From assembly GCA_025330725.1 (NCBI GenBank), contig JAIWND010000011.1, positions 496,001-560,000 on the forward strand: a stretch of DNA of 64,000 nt, in the 5' to 3' direction. The notes beneath the pieces were generated by a model, which saw only the letters and a list, made by a program, of their open reading frames with translations, made no database searches and was not told where the DNA came from. Below are positions 1-10,935 of this stretch, piece by piece. Numbering within the stretch: the first letter of the stretch is position 1; every line of letters begins with the position of its first letter. A program made the position numbers and the translations under genes. Source of the stretch: Chlamydoabsidia padenii. Lineage: Eukaryota; Mucoromycota; Mucoromycetes; Mucorales; Cunninghamellaceae.

Positions 1-2414
1 CCTTGCCCAAGTTCCTTATCACTGAATTCTAGAGGTTTGACAGGAGTATCACCGATAAGAGTGGGATCATAGGTGATCAAAGCATAGTTGTAAAAGGGGT
101 GCAGGAGGACGAGTTTACCGGGAATAATGATGCTGTTGGCAAAGGTGATGAAGACGTCCCCAAGACTGATGGGAATGGTATCGCGGTCACAGATAATCAA
201 TGGTCGATCACCCCGAGTAGACACCACATATCCAGTACCATAGAATTGTGTTGCTTTCATACCGTCCACCAGGTAGGGCAAATAAAAGTCGATGGCAACA
301 AAGGAGGGCATGAGTTTTTCGGCAAGTGCCAAAGAGGTATCAAGGGGTGGAAAAGAGGCAGTGGATGGTGTGTAGGCGAGTGTTTCTTTTGATGAAGGTG
401 GTGGTGGCATATCTTGATAATCCCAAACTCCGGTTATGTCTACAAAAGGAGAAGAAGGAAAAAAAAAAAAAAAAAAAAAAACGTCAGTGAAAAGATATCA
501 AGTCTTATTTTTTATGTTACCATTTCGTGTAGCCAATCGGAAAGGATGCCAATGTCGATCCACGTGCATAATCATGACCTTGTCCTTGTAAGCCTTGTGC
601 AGAGCATAGAATCTATAAAAGTAAAACAAATACTTGTCAGTACCATCCTAACATCCAAGTCACCTTCACTAGTACTTACCGAAGAGGAACCCGAGCACCA
701 TCAGGTAATTTATTCATAGCATCGATAAAGGCAGCCAAGTTGGGAGTAGGAATATTGTTGACACTGGTAATAATAGATTTCCTCCAAGCGCTTGCACTGG
801 CCAACATGTGCCCAGAAGTTGCCACATAAACACCGGAGACAGGTTGAGAATAACTTTTTGCCAATTGATAAGACAAATCATGGACGACGCCCCCACCAAT
901 TTCCACATACGAGGCCGGAGTGATACTATGTAGATCTTGTACGGTCACCTTGACATCCTGTATTTTCTTACCCCGACTGATCGTCAAGGAAATGGTTTGA
1001 CCCACAGCATCATCGATAATTTCAAACAGCGCGATAAAATGAGGCACCATCTTGCCATTGCAGCCCACCACGATATCACCCGGCACCAACTTTGTATCCG
1101 CGGGACCTTGAGGAAGCACACTACGCACCACGAGCATACCGGTTTCATCTGGGAACTTTGTTCGCACTTTTTCCTCCACATGGGCCTTTAGTCCTAGTCG
1201 CCGCACTTCGTTATAGGGGAGGTATTCGAATTCGGTTTGTAGGGTGCCACGGGGTACGGTTTCGGCACGTCGGATATAGGTCAAAGCACGTTGTACACGA
1301 TCTAGAGGTAAATAGTAGCTTGATGATGCTCGACTGGCCCCACCAGCATTCAACGCCACCGCATGTCCATCAATGTCGAGAACGGGACTACCAGAAGATC
1401 CACCGCTTGTTCCTGAGGCCGCTTGAAGATAAAATGTGTTAAAATCGTTGTATTCGCCAATACCATATTCAGGAGCACTATAGAAAAGAAATTAGATGAG
1501 CATCACATTTAGAGTCACTTTTATATATCTTATTACCGTCGATCCAATCTTGCAAGAGTACCAGCCAGAATACTGAGCTTTTCACCCGCATCATTCCTAT
1601 TGACAAAAGAAAAAAAAGTATTAGTACTGTTTAGCTTTTTTTTTTTTTTTAAGACTCACCCTACCACACGGATATCCAATCCAACTTTAGCTCGTTCAGG
1701 ACTTAATTCGATTTCTTCCAAGTCCATGAACTTGATTTTATTGGGATCAAACTAGAAAAAAGGGAGATGAAATAGTTGGTCATGGGTTTATACACATAGG
1801 GAGTTTTCTACAAAGTTTTACCTGCATAAATCCAAAATCATGGACAGGATCGCGATAAATAGGCATCAGATCCACTTCTTCATAATTGGTCAGTACAGCT
1901 TGAGCCACAATAGGAGCAGGCGAGACAACATGACGGTTAGTCAAGATGATTCCTTGTTGAGCATCTACAATAAACCCAGTAGCAGTATATCCCCCTAATA
2001 AAAGAAAATAGTAGTGATTAATTACATCGTCGCCCTTCTTTTTTTTTCTCTTTTTTCTTTTTTTTTACCAGATGTTTCTGTATCAAAGCTACGTACATGA
2101 CTAGCCTTAATAGAGATGATGGCCTTGATTGCTTTTTCCAAAGTGGGTTCCCATGTTTTAGCTTTGTATGGAATACCAGTAGCATACCTTGGATCCGGAC
2201 CCCAGAAATCGACTTGTGGACTTGTTGACATATCAAAAGCCAACGACTTGGATCGACCACGAGGAGGAACCGGCGATTGTTCATATCGGGTCGCCACATG
2301 AGTCAGACTATCACGATGAGCTTGAAGTGTGGACTGGACTTGATTAGGTGCTGGTGAAGACACATCTTCACGAGGTAAGGGTGAGGTGTTTAAAGGATGG
2401 CGTGAATCCGTCAT
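1..2414 (-). CDS. NMA111: NMA111/HtrA-type nuclear serine protease (3' end off the left edge)
   Basis: Trypsin-like serine protease of the HtrA/Nma111 family, which in yeast is nuclear and linked to apoptosis and lipid homeostasis. Exons: 2414-2069, 1994-1822, 1751-1660, 1596-1537, 1477-680, 612-521, 439 to beyond base 1; every junction keeps frame. The catalytic triad is visible in the first protease module: His near residue 137 in TNRHVV, Asp near 168 in HDFG, Ser near 251 in GGSSGSP. A PDZ-like segment follows ([20 protein letters not shown]). A second, degenerate protease-like module starts in the last exon and runs off the window, as expected for the duplicated Nma111 layout. The start is MTDSRHP at 2414; an upstream in-frame Met lies in a low-complexity T-rich stretch and is less likely. 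A CGGGATTTGAA motif lies 112 bp upstream. Family call is confident; the C-terminus is not seen. Confidence 0.9.
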
Positions 2415-2850
2415 TATAAATAAATAAATAAATATAAAAAAGATAAGAAGGAACAAAGAGAAAGAATAAAAGAAAAAAATCATGCTCGGTCCCCCCTAAA
2501 GAGTTAAAATTTTTAGCCCATAGTTTTCAAATCCCGAAAATTTTTGGCTTAATGTTAAATTTTATCATGCACGAAAAAGGTTAATAAAGACATAGTACAT
2601 GGGATTATTGGTGGCAATTGAATCATCCAAGGACAAAAATTTTGCCGTTAAAAAAAAAAGAAAGTCAATCAGTATCAGGAGAAGAGGGACTGTGACTGGA
2701 ATCAAAAGTATCTTGCATGAATGTCAAAGATGGACGCTATTTACATACAAAGAAACATGTTTCATCAAGAGGTTTATAGTTTATTATTATTATTATTATT
2801 ATTATATGAGTGTGAATATCTATGTAAACTAGTGATGGAGAAAATAGTGA
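2415..2850. other. intergenic: NMA111 promoter and 3' flank of the zinc-finger gene
   Basis: Holds the NMA111 upstream region with one exact CGGGATTTGAA motif (minus orientation, 2526-2536) and a short TTA microsatellite at about 2785-2807. No convincing coding sequence. Confidence 0.6.
2526..2536 (-). promoter_or_regulatory. CGGGATTTGAA motif upstream of NMA111
   Basis: Exact copy, 112 bp upstream of the NMA111 start, in the same orientation as the gene. One of 12 exact copies in the window. Confidence 0.5.
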
Positions 2851-3459
2851 TTAAAAGGAATCAGCTTTTTTATTTTCCGCCAACCCAGTACACCTTCGTA
2901 ATCGATGGACCCTGAGATGTCTACGTTGATTTGACAGGACACTAAACCGTTTTCCACAAGGGGCTACAGGACACACAAATGGTTTTTCACCTGTATGAGA
3001 GTAATTATGGATCCGAAGTGATGATGGCCGAGTAAATCGTTTATAGCAGTGTGGACAAGCATACCGATCATTAGGTGACTCTAGAGGTTGATTATCGTCC
3101 TGAAGGAGCATATGATCCACTCTATTGGCCGAAGCTGCACGTCGATGTTGAGGTACAAGGTGACGACGTACGGGTGAATGTTCTAGTTCCGAGGCAGATC
3201 GTAGGTGGGCTCGACGTGGTGGCAGATTGTTGATCATGGGTGCTGGGTGTTGAAGTGATAGATCCTGAAGTTCCTTTGGCAGACTACTGACACTTTGTGT
3301 ACTATATTGTAGAGATGGTAAAGACAATTCTATTAAAATAAAAATAACGATTAGTATCGTTGTGAAACATGTATCAAAAAGTTGACCCCTCCCTTACTTA
3401 CCTGGATCCTCTGGTAGCAGGTATTGAATCGAAGGTAGACTTGAATGTTTAACATGCAT
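2851..3459 (-). CDS. C2H2 zinc-finger protein, two fingers, putative transcription factor
   Basis: Predicted DNA-binding protein of 178 aa in two exons (3459-3402, 3329-2851). The small first exon starts at ATG 3459 and its donor GTAAGT joins in frame to an AATAG acceptor. The C-terminal third carries two classical C2H2 fingers joined by a TGEKPF linker: C-P-H-C to H-N-Y-S-H, then C-P-V-A-P-C to H-L-R-V-H. The second finger has the four-residue Cys spacing. The N-terminal ~100 residues are Ser/Pro/Arg-rich and probably disordered. The fingers resemble those of many fungal two-finger regulators, but I cannot assign an orthologue. A CGGGATTTGAA motif sits only 40 bp upstream of the ATG, in opposite orientation. 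Confidence 0.8.
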
Positions 3460-3498
3460 TGTGGGAAAAGAAGAAGGAAGAAGAAAGAAAAAAAAAAG

Positions 3499-3509
3499 CG
3501 GGATTTGAA
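3499..3509 (+). promoter_or_regulatory. CGGGATTTGAA motif upstream of the C2H2 gene
   Basis: Exact copy preceded by G (GCGGGATTTGAAA), 40 bp upstream of the zinc-finger start, opposite orientation to the gene. Confidence 0.5.
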
Positions 3510-3750
3510 ATGTTGCAGAAAGGTCTGACCAGTGAAGATCGCCCGGGAGTGAGTCCGTCGATCATCTTGTTAACAATCATTACTTCCCCACCAGCCAGCC
3601 AGTCTATTTTTTGTTATAAAGCGTAAAATGTCTTTAATTAAATGATAATAAATGGTAAAACAAAAAAATGACAAACTAAACTATACTATACTACAAAAAC
3701 CTATAAACAAATACGTATACCTAAACTAATAAAACTTTAAACAGTAATAA

Positions 3751-5519
3751 TCAACCAAGAAGCAGAGTCTGTCTAGTAGATCCACATCGTTTTCGTACCA
3801 ATCGGTATATTTGCACGCCAGTTTCCTTAAAAAATGGATGAGCACCATCACCAGAAGCAAAAGGACCCAGCCAGCCCTGTCCATCCATATGGTCCCGTTT
3901 CTTTACTAGTTTCCCATACTTCTTTTCCCAAATTGTCATTTCCCCACCGCCGTCGCCATCCTCACTATATCCGATCGCCTGGATGTCAAAATAATCATGG
4001 CAAAGGTCGAAAAAGTACTGTTCGTCCGATCTGTTCAAACCCCGCCGCTTGTAGCCCAGATAAATCACCGTTCGCCTAGGTATAGCCAAACTGACCAAGG
4101 TTTGTAACAAAATAGAAAAATTTGCCGGTTCGTATAATACATCAGAAGCAATGATAATGTCAATCGGTGGAGAATTGTGTTTTATATGTTGTATGTCTTT
4201 GGTGTGACCCCAGGATAATGGTGTGATAGTGATGTGTTTGGTAGTGTTGATCCCATTGATTTGACCATTGTGGTGAATTAATGGTAAAGCTTCGGGAAGA
4301 TCAGTTAGAGTGATCTTGATGTTTCGTTTTCGTTGAGGGAGGATGTACTGATAGATAAAGGAGACCAACAAACCCGCCGTGCCCGTCCTATACCAAAAGA
4401 AAGAAGAAAGAGAGGAGTAAGATCCAGTGCGTAATCTATTCTTTTTTTTTTCCTTTACCCAGCACTAAGATCCAATAAATGACAGTTTTCCAAACAAGTA
4501 GGTTGTTGAATAATTCGCTGAACAAACAAGTCTGATATTACCAAAGCCGAATCCCACATTTTACCAGGAGTACCCATATTCCAACCTTCCTGGATCACAA
4601 AGTATCGATCCATGTCATCCAATTTAAAAGTCCGGTACATGTGTTGACTAGAGGATGATGATGATTTCCATGGTAGATTGGACCGAATAGGATGTTGCAA
4701 CAAAGAAGTAGGATCAGGAGAAGAAGACCAACCATTATAGACTGTGAGTGGACCCACCATCAAAGGTAATGCATGAATCGTTTGATGAGATTCAAAAGTA
4801 GGCACCATACAAAGATACAACAATGGTGAAAGTTGGTTCTTTTTGATAATAGACGCATAGTTAATATCAGTGTTGTTGTTTTTAACCATAGTATTGCACT
4901 GTATTTTGAATTCCAAACCACCCACACCTGATCGATCAAACCCTGAGCATGCCGTCATATGCAACGTTTCCTCTGTCCATTCCCAAGCATCGTATCGTAT
5001 GGGTCGCCATACCACTTTCCAGTCCTTAGATCCACATATGTCGCCTCCTAGTTTTGATTGTTCCAGTATTTGGCAAGCCAGTCGCATGGTAGCGTCCTTG
5101 GCGCGTTGTCCGTTGAATGACATGCCGAATTCATCGAGGACTTGTAAATCCAGTCTGTACCACTGCTCCGCCTTGAGTTGACTTGGGAGTGACCGTTTGA
5201 GCATGATGCGTAAGAGTGACGATTGGATTTGAAGATGATTGTAAAAGTGGACTTCTGGTGCGGAGGGAGAAGAAGAATCGTCACAAGGTGAGGAGGAGGA
5301 GTATAACGACGATGAAGACGTTGAAGAGGCAGAAGACGATAATGTTGGAGTATCACCGTCGGTGGTTGTATTGGTCAGTGTAGTAGTTGCTGTTGCTTTT
5401 GTTGAAGGGTATTCATCAAGTCGAATAAGGAATGAAGGTGCCGATGGAAGAGTCAAATCAACTAACTGATCTTTAAGAGTATCGTTGTTGGACAGGATGG
5501 TGGGATCTGTTTTGTTCAT
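3751..5519 (-). CDS. METTL21/family-16-type protein methyltransferase
   Basis: SAM-dependent, probably protein-lysine, methyltransferase of 565 aa in two exons (5519-4459, 4387-3751). The intron splits the SAM-binding motif I, which reads LDLSAGTGTAGLL after splicing; this supports the junction. Upstream is the family hallmark GTPGKMWDSALVISDLF, and downstream the post-motif IIASDVLYEP. The N-terminal ~330 residues form an extra domain (with Ser/Thr-rich low complexity near residues 50-90) not found in minimal METTL21 enzymes. The substrate cannot be deduced. The upstream region is cut by a Mutator-like element whose left end is 161 bp from the ATG, so native promoter elements may have been displaced. 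Confidence 0.8.
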
Positions 5520-5680
5520 AGGTGTTGATCCAAGTAATTAGGTGACGTTAAATAAAAGAATAAGTAATACAACACAATAAAAGGTGGGGTATATAATAAT
5601 AACAAAGTTATAAGTGGATATATAAAGAAGAGAACAAAGAAAAAAAGAAAACAATCAAACCAACCGACCCATTATAATTT

Positions 5681-5901
5681 TCGTACGAACCCTTAGCGTT
5701 TTCCCAAAAATCACGGATGTTCAGACCCCGACTTGGGTTGATGCGGTAGGAAAACGTGATCCAAATAAAACCCCTTCCTGTTATTTTTTCTCCTCTCTTC
5801 CTTTTTACATCCTCTCCATTTTACAATCTTCACTTCTATTATGAACAACCCTACTACTAACACTGCTGACGCTACCATTTATTGCAAACGGTGCAAATCG
5901 A
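5681..5901 (+). repeat. left terminal inverted repeat of the MULE
   Basis: 221 bp, matched in reverse complement by 8449-8670. It contains the start codon and about the first 20 codons of the transposase (ATG at 5841), so the repeat doubles as promoter and coding start. Confidence 0.85.
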
Positions 5902-8380
5902 CGAAGCCACAACAACTTTTTGCTGGTGAAGCACGATTCAAGACATGCTACGACTGCCGCGAACGGGACGCTCCAAAAAAGAAACCACCTACTTTGCTGA
6001 TAATGCTTTTTGAAGTGCCTCATTACTTCCTGGATCCTGAAGAAGTTGATGATGATGGTGTTTACCTCGCGGCGGACATATTCATGGGACACACCCTTCG
6101 TGATCTTTCTGACAAACAAATACAAGCCGAACTCCTCAACGTGGTCCAAGAAATCGATCACTTTGAATACTACTGGAAGCACTCTGCCGTGCCCAAATTG
6201 CGACATTGTGTGGCCTTTGAAGCGGTTTGCTCGCAGGATATCGACGGTAAATATAATTGATATAGTGACCCTGTTGACTTTTTTTTTTTTGTTTTTGTAG
6301 TTTGCCATCACGTCGACACCCATCATATCGATCATGAACGACCTGAAGTATTGGAAAGTAGGATGATCCGTGCAACACCAATGTCAGAAGCGATAAAAGA
6401 ATTCATCAACACTCAACTCGACATTTACAAGCCATCAACTTGTACGAAAAGGTGGTCGCTCGCTTCGGTTATGTTGTGAACCGTGGACAGGTTTCAACTG
6501 CTTGGCGCCAGGGTTTCGAAGGATCATACAAGAAATGCGACGACCAGTTGGAATCCTGCCGTCTTTTGGTCCAATCTCTCCATCAAGATTCTGATTGTGA
6601 AGAGGTAAGTAGTGGTGCGACAATAACGGTGTGGCAAATGGTGGTTGGATCTTAGTTATAGTCATTAGTATAGAATACTTTAGTATAGGCTGTGGTGTTA
6701 ATATTTACTAATAAACTTGTTGATCTAGTGGTTATACTTGATTTTTGGTAATGTACGGTAGTTGATATACCGTAGTGCTGATGATGTGAAATACTTTGGG
6801 TTTAAAACGGGGTTCTTTGATATTCTTGTGCAGAGCAATCAAGTGATGGAATTCCACATCGATTCAACTTACAAAATGAATCGCGCTGGTTTCGAGCTAT
6901 TTGGGGTAGTGGCCAATGTTTATGGTTCGGGTTACTCAATCGCCTACCTGATTATAAAAGTTGGTAGCAATGACACTTCATTAGGTGAAGATACTCACAG
7001 GGTTGCAGCCTTGAAGATCAGGGTCTCAACCCAACATTCATGTTCACGGATAAAGATCAAGCTGAAATTAATGTAGTTGAATCAATTTGACCATCCGATA
7101 CATCTGTTGGTACATCGATCATACGTTTATGTTTATGGCATTTAAAAAGAGCAGTAAAACTCAAGCTGTCAAAGCCAAAAACTGCAATTCTACCAATTTA
7201 TAATGAACAAACTGCCCATCACGAGTATAACTTTGTTGATCCCAGCTTTGTTCCGGTTCACGATGCACGCAGAAAAGGTAGGAACTTACTTACAATAGTG
7301 TATCAACGCCAAGCTATTTTGGAAATGATGGGGAAGCATTATAATATGCATTGTCCAATTCCTCAAGGTAATATGAATTTGATAACCTCTTTTCATGCAT
7401 GAATTAACCAAATAAGGACATGGTCAAATTTATGTCAGGTACCACATACTTTCAATCCAACGAAGTCATTCGCCAGCAATCTGCCAGGGAAATGTATATT
7501 TATCGTCATGATAATGGTCTTCAAGATACATGGGCTTATCTTTATCGTAGTTGGTATACCCGAATCAATTACAATCGCGCCTTATGCACGAATGGATTAA
7601 GGGCAGACTTGCCACCGTTTCAAACGTACAATATTTAACTGATTTGACCCAATGGGTGTGTATTTGCCCAGCTTTTTTACATAATCCAGTGGCACTTTGC
7701 AAGCATTTGGTCAAGTCAAACATAACAATGACAAACAGTGATTTGGTAAACAGGCGGTTTTTTATTAAAAGATCACATACACCACCCTTTATTATTATTT
7801 TTGCCGGTAAGGAATCTATTTAAATATATCTGTACCTACTGTTAACTATATACTAACCGTGTGTTTCCAAAAGACTACAAACCCAAACACCTATCATCCT
7901 GGTAATCATCCACGAGAAGGTCTTCTTGCCCGCCCGCCTTTGCGCTGTCGTATCACCAACGTCAATCGTACAGTAGAGCAGGAGAACTTGGTAATTCCGC
8001 CACGAAAAACCAACGGACCCCTACCCGCCCCTCCACCACGATTCGAAATACCACAATTGGTGATTCCCCCAAGAAGGGTGCAACAACAAGACGCACCGGT
8101 TGTAGACGAGGAGCGCAAGTACTTGGCCAACGAAACCAGGTATAGAGGAATGCATGGCGAAGCAAGGCGATTGAGAGACCAATTGGCAAGAGTCGAAGAA
8201 GGAGAAGAAAGGAATGCTTATATTAGAAGGTTAACATCCAATCCCGCACAAGATGCTGTGTTTGCCCGTGCTTTAAAAGACAATAACGTAGATGTTTACC
8301 TTGACGATGTTATTGGAGAGTGCCAACGGACAACATTACCAAGAACCTGGCAGGACGACAATCCCTATACAAGACATTGA
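5841..8380 (+). pseudogene. broken MULE transposase with SWIM zinc finger
   Basis: Coding pieces in order. From 5841, an N-terminal CxxC...CxxC zinc ribbon (YCKRCK, CYDCRE). An intron at about 6250-6300. A second piece with CHHVDTHHIDHE. A frameshift near 6424 into VVARFGYVVNRG. From about 6780, a transposase core (HIDSTYKMNRAGFELFG, matching the MULE D-x-T-Y-K block). A frameshift near 7012 and a TGA at about 7087 where the family has Trp. A frameshift near 7585 leading into a SWIM finger (CICPAFLHNPVALCKH). A last piece at 7880-8380, Pro/Arg-rich then coiled. At least three frameshifts and one nonsense change mean no intact product can be made. Confidence 0.8.
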
Positions 8381-8448
8381 TGATTAACTACCTATTCAAT
8401 ATCAATCGTTTTTTTTTTTTTTTACCATAAAATAAGGAGTTTACGTTT

Positions 8449-8670
8449 TCGATTTGCACCGTTTGCAATAAATGGTAGTGTCAGCAGTGTTAGTATTAGG
8501 GTTGTTCATAGTAGAAGTAAAGATTGTAAAATGGAGAGGATGTAAAAAGGAAGAGAGGAGAAAAAAAAAAAGAGGAAGGGGTTTTATTTGGATCACGTTT
8601 TCCTACCGCATCAACCCAAGTCGGGGTCTGAACATCTGCGATTTTTGGGAAACGCTAAGGGTTCGTGCGA
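8449..8670 (-). repeat. right terminal inverted repeat of the MULE
   Basis: 222 bp, inverted copy of 5681-5901, including a second copy of the transposase start codon and first codons on the minus strand. The outer boundary is 47 bp upstream of the HAUS4-like start. Confidence 0.85.
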
Positions 8671-8717
8671 GACGACCTTTTGTTTTTTACTTTTTCCCCA
8701 TTATCTTATTGTCTAAA

Positions 8718-9799
8718 ATGAACCTTGTAAGTACACAATGATTCATTTATGGTATATACTTTATATTAAACTGTTTTTTTTTTTATTAAACTACTAAGGA
8801 TGACACCAACACAAAACAGCACCAAGTTTTAATAGATGCCGAACTCAAGAACTTGTTGACTGATCCAAACACCAACTTGACTGACAAGGTAAAGGGACAA
8901 CAACCAATGGTACACTCCAAATTAACTTTTTTATTGTATTTCCTTTATTGATGATTCAGCAACAAGAGATTATCCAAACATACTGTTACTCAAACTTGAC
9001 ACCAACAACATTGGACGATCTGACACCCATTATAAAGATCCTCGACAAGGCCATTATAAAGAAGTACAGCCAAGTAGCTCACCTTGTCTCACAATATCAT
9101 CCTGGCTTCCGACAAATACTTCCTATCCAACAAGAAAATGCTGATCTCCTTGTATCCTCTGTTCAACACCTTTGTGCCAAAATTCAAAATAGCAAAATTG
9201 ATCTGACAAGTAAGAAAATCATCCTATCTAATGAAATCACGGCTTATGTCAAGGTATGTAAAAGAGGAGGGTTAATGAATAAACAAGTAAACTGATATAA
9301 TTTTATGATAGGTTATTCTTGAATTATTGGATGTCATTTGGTTGATCATTCGAGAATTCAAATGTGGATTTGAAAAGGAAAAGAATGAAGCATTGGATGC
9401 TTATCTTGATGCCATGGTTGATGCTCTCTTCATGCGTATAAGGTAAATAGAATAACTATCTGTTATCTAACCTAACATCTTTTTTTTGTAGGTCATTCCA
9501 TATATCTGTTCTGATGGCAACATATGATAAACACTTGGTGGCATCATTGGAATCATTAAGGTAATAATAATAATAATACATGCATACATACATTAATGGA
9601 ATATCTCTTCTTTATTAATAGGATAATGCTTAATGAACGATTAGATCTGGCTACCAAGAAAGTCACTGAATCGTCTGACCTATTACAACAATATCAACAT
9701 TTGGGTCCGTTATTTGAAAAATTAAGAAAGACATATGGTGATGTGTTAAGACAAATCAAGATCATGGAGGACGATATCCAACGCATGAATAGCCAATAG
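8718..9799 (+). CDS. coiled-coil protein, possible augmin subunit HAUS4
   Basis: 256-aa protein in six exons (8718-8726, 8799-8888, 8960-9253, 9312-9442, 9492-9560, 9622-9799); all junctions keep frame. The first exon codes only Met-Asn-Leu. The sequence is helical with few glycines. The last ~70 residues (repeated RL..A......S..LQQY.HLGPLFEKL pattern) resemble, from memory, the C-terminus of HAUS4, a subunit of the augmin complex that branches spindle microtubules. That assignment is by eye only; another spindle or kinetochore coiled-coil protein is possible. The start lies 47 bp from the right end of the Mutator-like element, so much of the ancestral promoter is displaced or replaced by transposon sequence. 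Confidence 0.55.
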
Positions 9800-10022
9800 T
9801 TTATTTTAGTACAACCCCCCCCCTCTCCTTCTTTTACATAGCAAATAACATTCCATCCCTTTATACATATAATACCCTATTCCCCCTTCCTTCTGTTGTA
9901 AATAGCTAATAAAGATAACCATTATTTTTTTATAACATGCCATGTATTAATAACAATTAAAAAAAAAAGTTTATTTATTTATTTATCATAGTCAAAGATG
10001 TCCACAAACTAATAACTAGGGT

Positions 10023-10451
10023 TTACTTGTTCTTGGGGTTCTTGGGAGACGCAGCCCATGATTCAGCCTATCAAGTCAAAAAAAAGTTGGTTAAAAATGT
10101 GATTGCCGTGGTTACCGTGATAACTTACCACTTTTTTGAAGGCCTGTTATGTTTTTCCCACACAAAAAAGACAGGTTAGTTCTTTCAAGATGACTTGTGA
10201 TTGTTTTACTATTTCAGCCTACCTCTTTATGATTCAAGCCAGGGTTTTCTTTCTTGAGCTTTGGTAGTTCTTCCTATTGTTATAAAAACCATTAGCATCC
10301 AATACATAGAGACAGTTCAATAACTTGCTTTCATATACAAATTGTAGGCAGAGGCTTTCTCTAGAAGAGCAGCAAAAAATAAGTTAGCACGCGTTTTAAA
10401 CCTAATGTATTCTACCTTACTTGTTTTCTTGGGAATCTTTTCTTTAGCCAT
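10023..10451 (-). CDS. small YABBY/HMG-like DNA-binding protein (57 aa)
   Basis: A 57-residue protein from five exons (10451-10421, 10360-10329, 10273-10223, 10143-10129, 10067-10023), one only 15 nt long. The spliced product reads KKASAYNLYMKEELPKLKKE, NPGLNHKEAFKKVAESW and then SPKNPKNK. It closely matches the helix-loop-helix of the HMG-box-like YABBY domain (PSAYNxFxKEE...NPxxxHxEAFxxAAxxW). The second intron starts with GC (GCAAGT) instead of GT; reading through it or using the nearby GT breaks the domain. It is probably a nuclear architectural or DNA-binding factor; its targets are unknown. A CGGGATTTGAA motif lies 88 bp upstream. Confidence 0.8.
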
Positions 10452-10538
10452 GATGGATGAATGCTGAATTAAAAAAGGAAAGGAAGAAAAGAAAGGAAAA
10501 GGCAACCTTTTTTTAATCTAACAAGCCAGGAGTCAGAG

Positions 10539-10549
10539 CGGGATTTGAA
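10539..10549 (+). promoter_or_regulatory. CGGGATTTGAA motif upstream of the YABBY-like gene
   Basis: Exact copy with flanks GCGGGATTTGAAAA, 88 bp upstream of the start, opposite orientation to the gene. Confidence 0.5.
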
Positions 10550-10741
10550 AATATAGTGATGCCCTAATCATATGCAGTACACTTTTAGAGGTATGTCAAA
10601 GAATCCGTCATAACCTACATTTTCTGCTTACTATATTGATCAAAATCTGATATGACCATGCTCAATAGTGGCAAAGAATCAAAAGGTAAGCGCCGTAGTG
10701 CTCACAGCAAGACACTCTAAGATCGCCTTCACAATCAAGGG

Positions 10742-10935
10742 CGAGCGGGATTTGAAAAAGAAACCTGCTTCCATCTATCTTCACCGCAAAGGACAGGTAA
10801 AAGCCATCACGAGTCTGGACAGACTAACGCAAGGATCTTGGGACTTGGCCTTTTCGGTAGATTATGTTGGAAATAGGTCATAATATCCACATGGCCACTT
10901 TAATCATTAGCATCCGTTAACAATGGAGCGAGTAG
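10742..10935 (+). repeat. dispersed repeat family, copy 1 (solo)
   Basis: Shares long stretches with both units of the MITE-like element at 34.1-34.5 kb (CAGGTAAAAG..., TATGTTGGAAAT, CACTTTAATCATTAGCATC, GAGCGAGTAG) and, inverted, with the tandem array at 28.6-29.3 kb. It begins with GCGGGATTTGAAAA at 10745, so the promoter-type motif is part of the repeat. Confidence 0.7.
10746..10756 (+). promoter_or_regulatory. CGGGATTTGAA motif inside a dispersed repeat
   Basis: Exact copy at the edge of repeat copy 1. The matching unit at 34332 reads CGGGATCTGAA. Confidence 0.4.

Larger units (their letters stand above)
5681..8670 (+). mobile_element. Mutator-like (MULE) DNA transposon with long terminal inverted repeats, degenerate
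   Basis: A 2,990-bp element bounded by inverted repeats at 5681-5901 and 8449-8670 that match over their full length with scattered differences. The outer ends read TCGTACGAAC (left) and TCGCACGAAC (right, reversed). Inside is a broken transposase with a zinc ribbon, a MULE catalytic-like segment and a SWIM zinc finger, which fits the MULE class. I found no matching target-site duplication next to either end. The element lies between the starts of two divergent genes, 161 bp from one and 47 bp from the other. Confidence 0.85.

Noticed and set aside
5661..8680. Target-site duplication flanking the MULE
   Set aside because: The 8-10 bases outside each end (ATTATAATTT and GACGACCTTT) do not match; shared CGACC further out is too short to count.
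10668..10883. 71-codon plus-strand frame beginning MAKNQKVSAVV
   Set aside because: Its second half is the dispersed repeat and its start has no gene context; treated as repeat and spacer.
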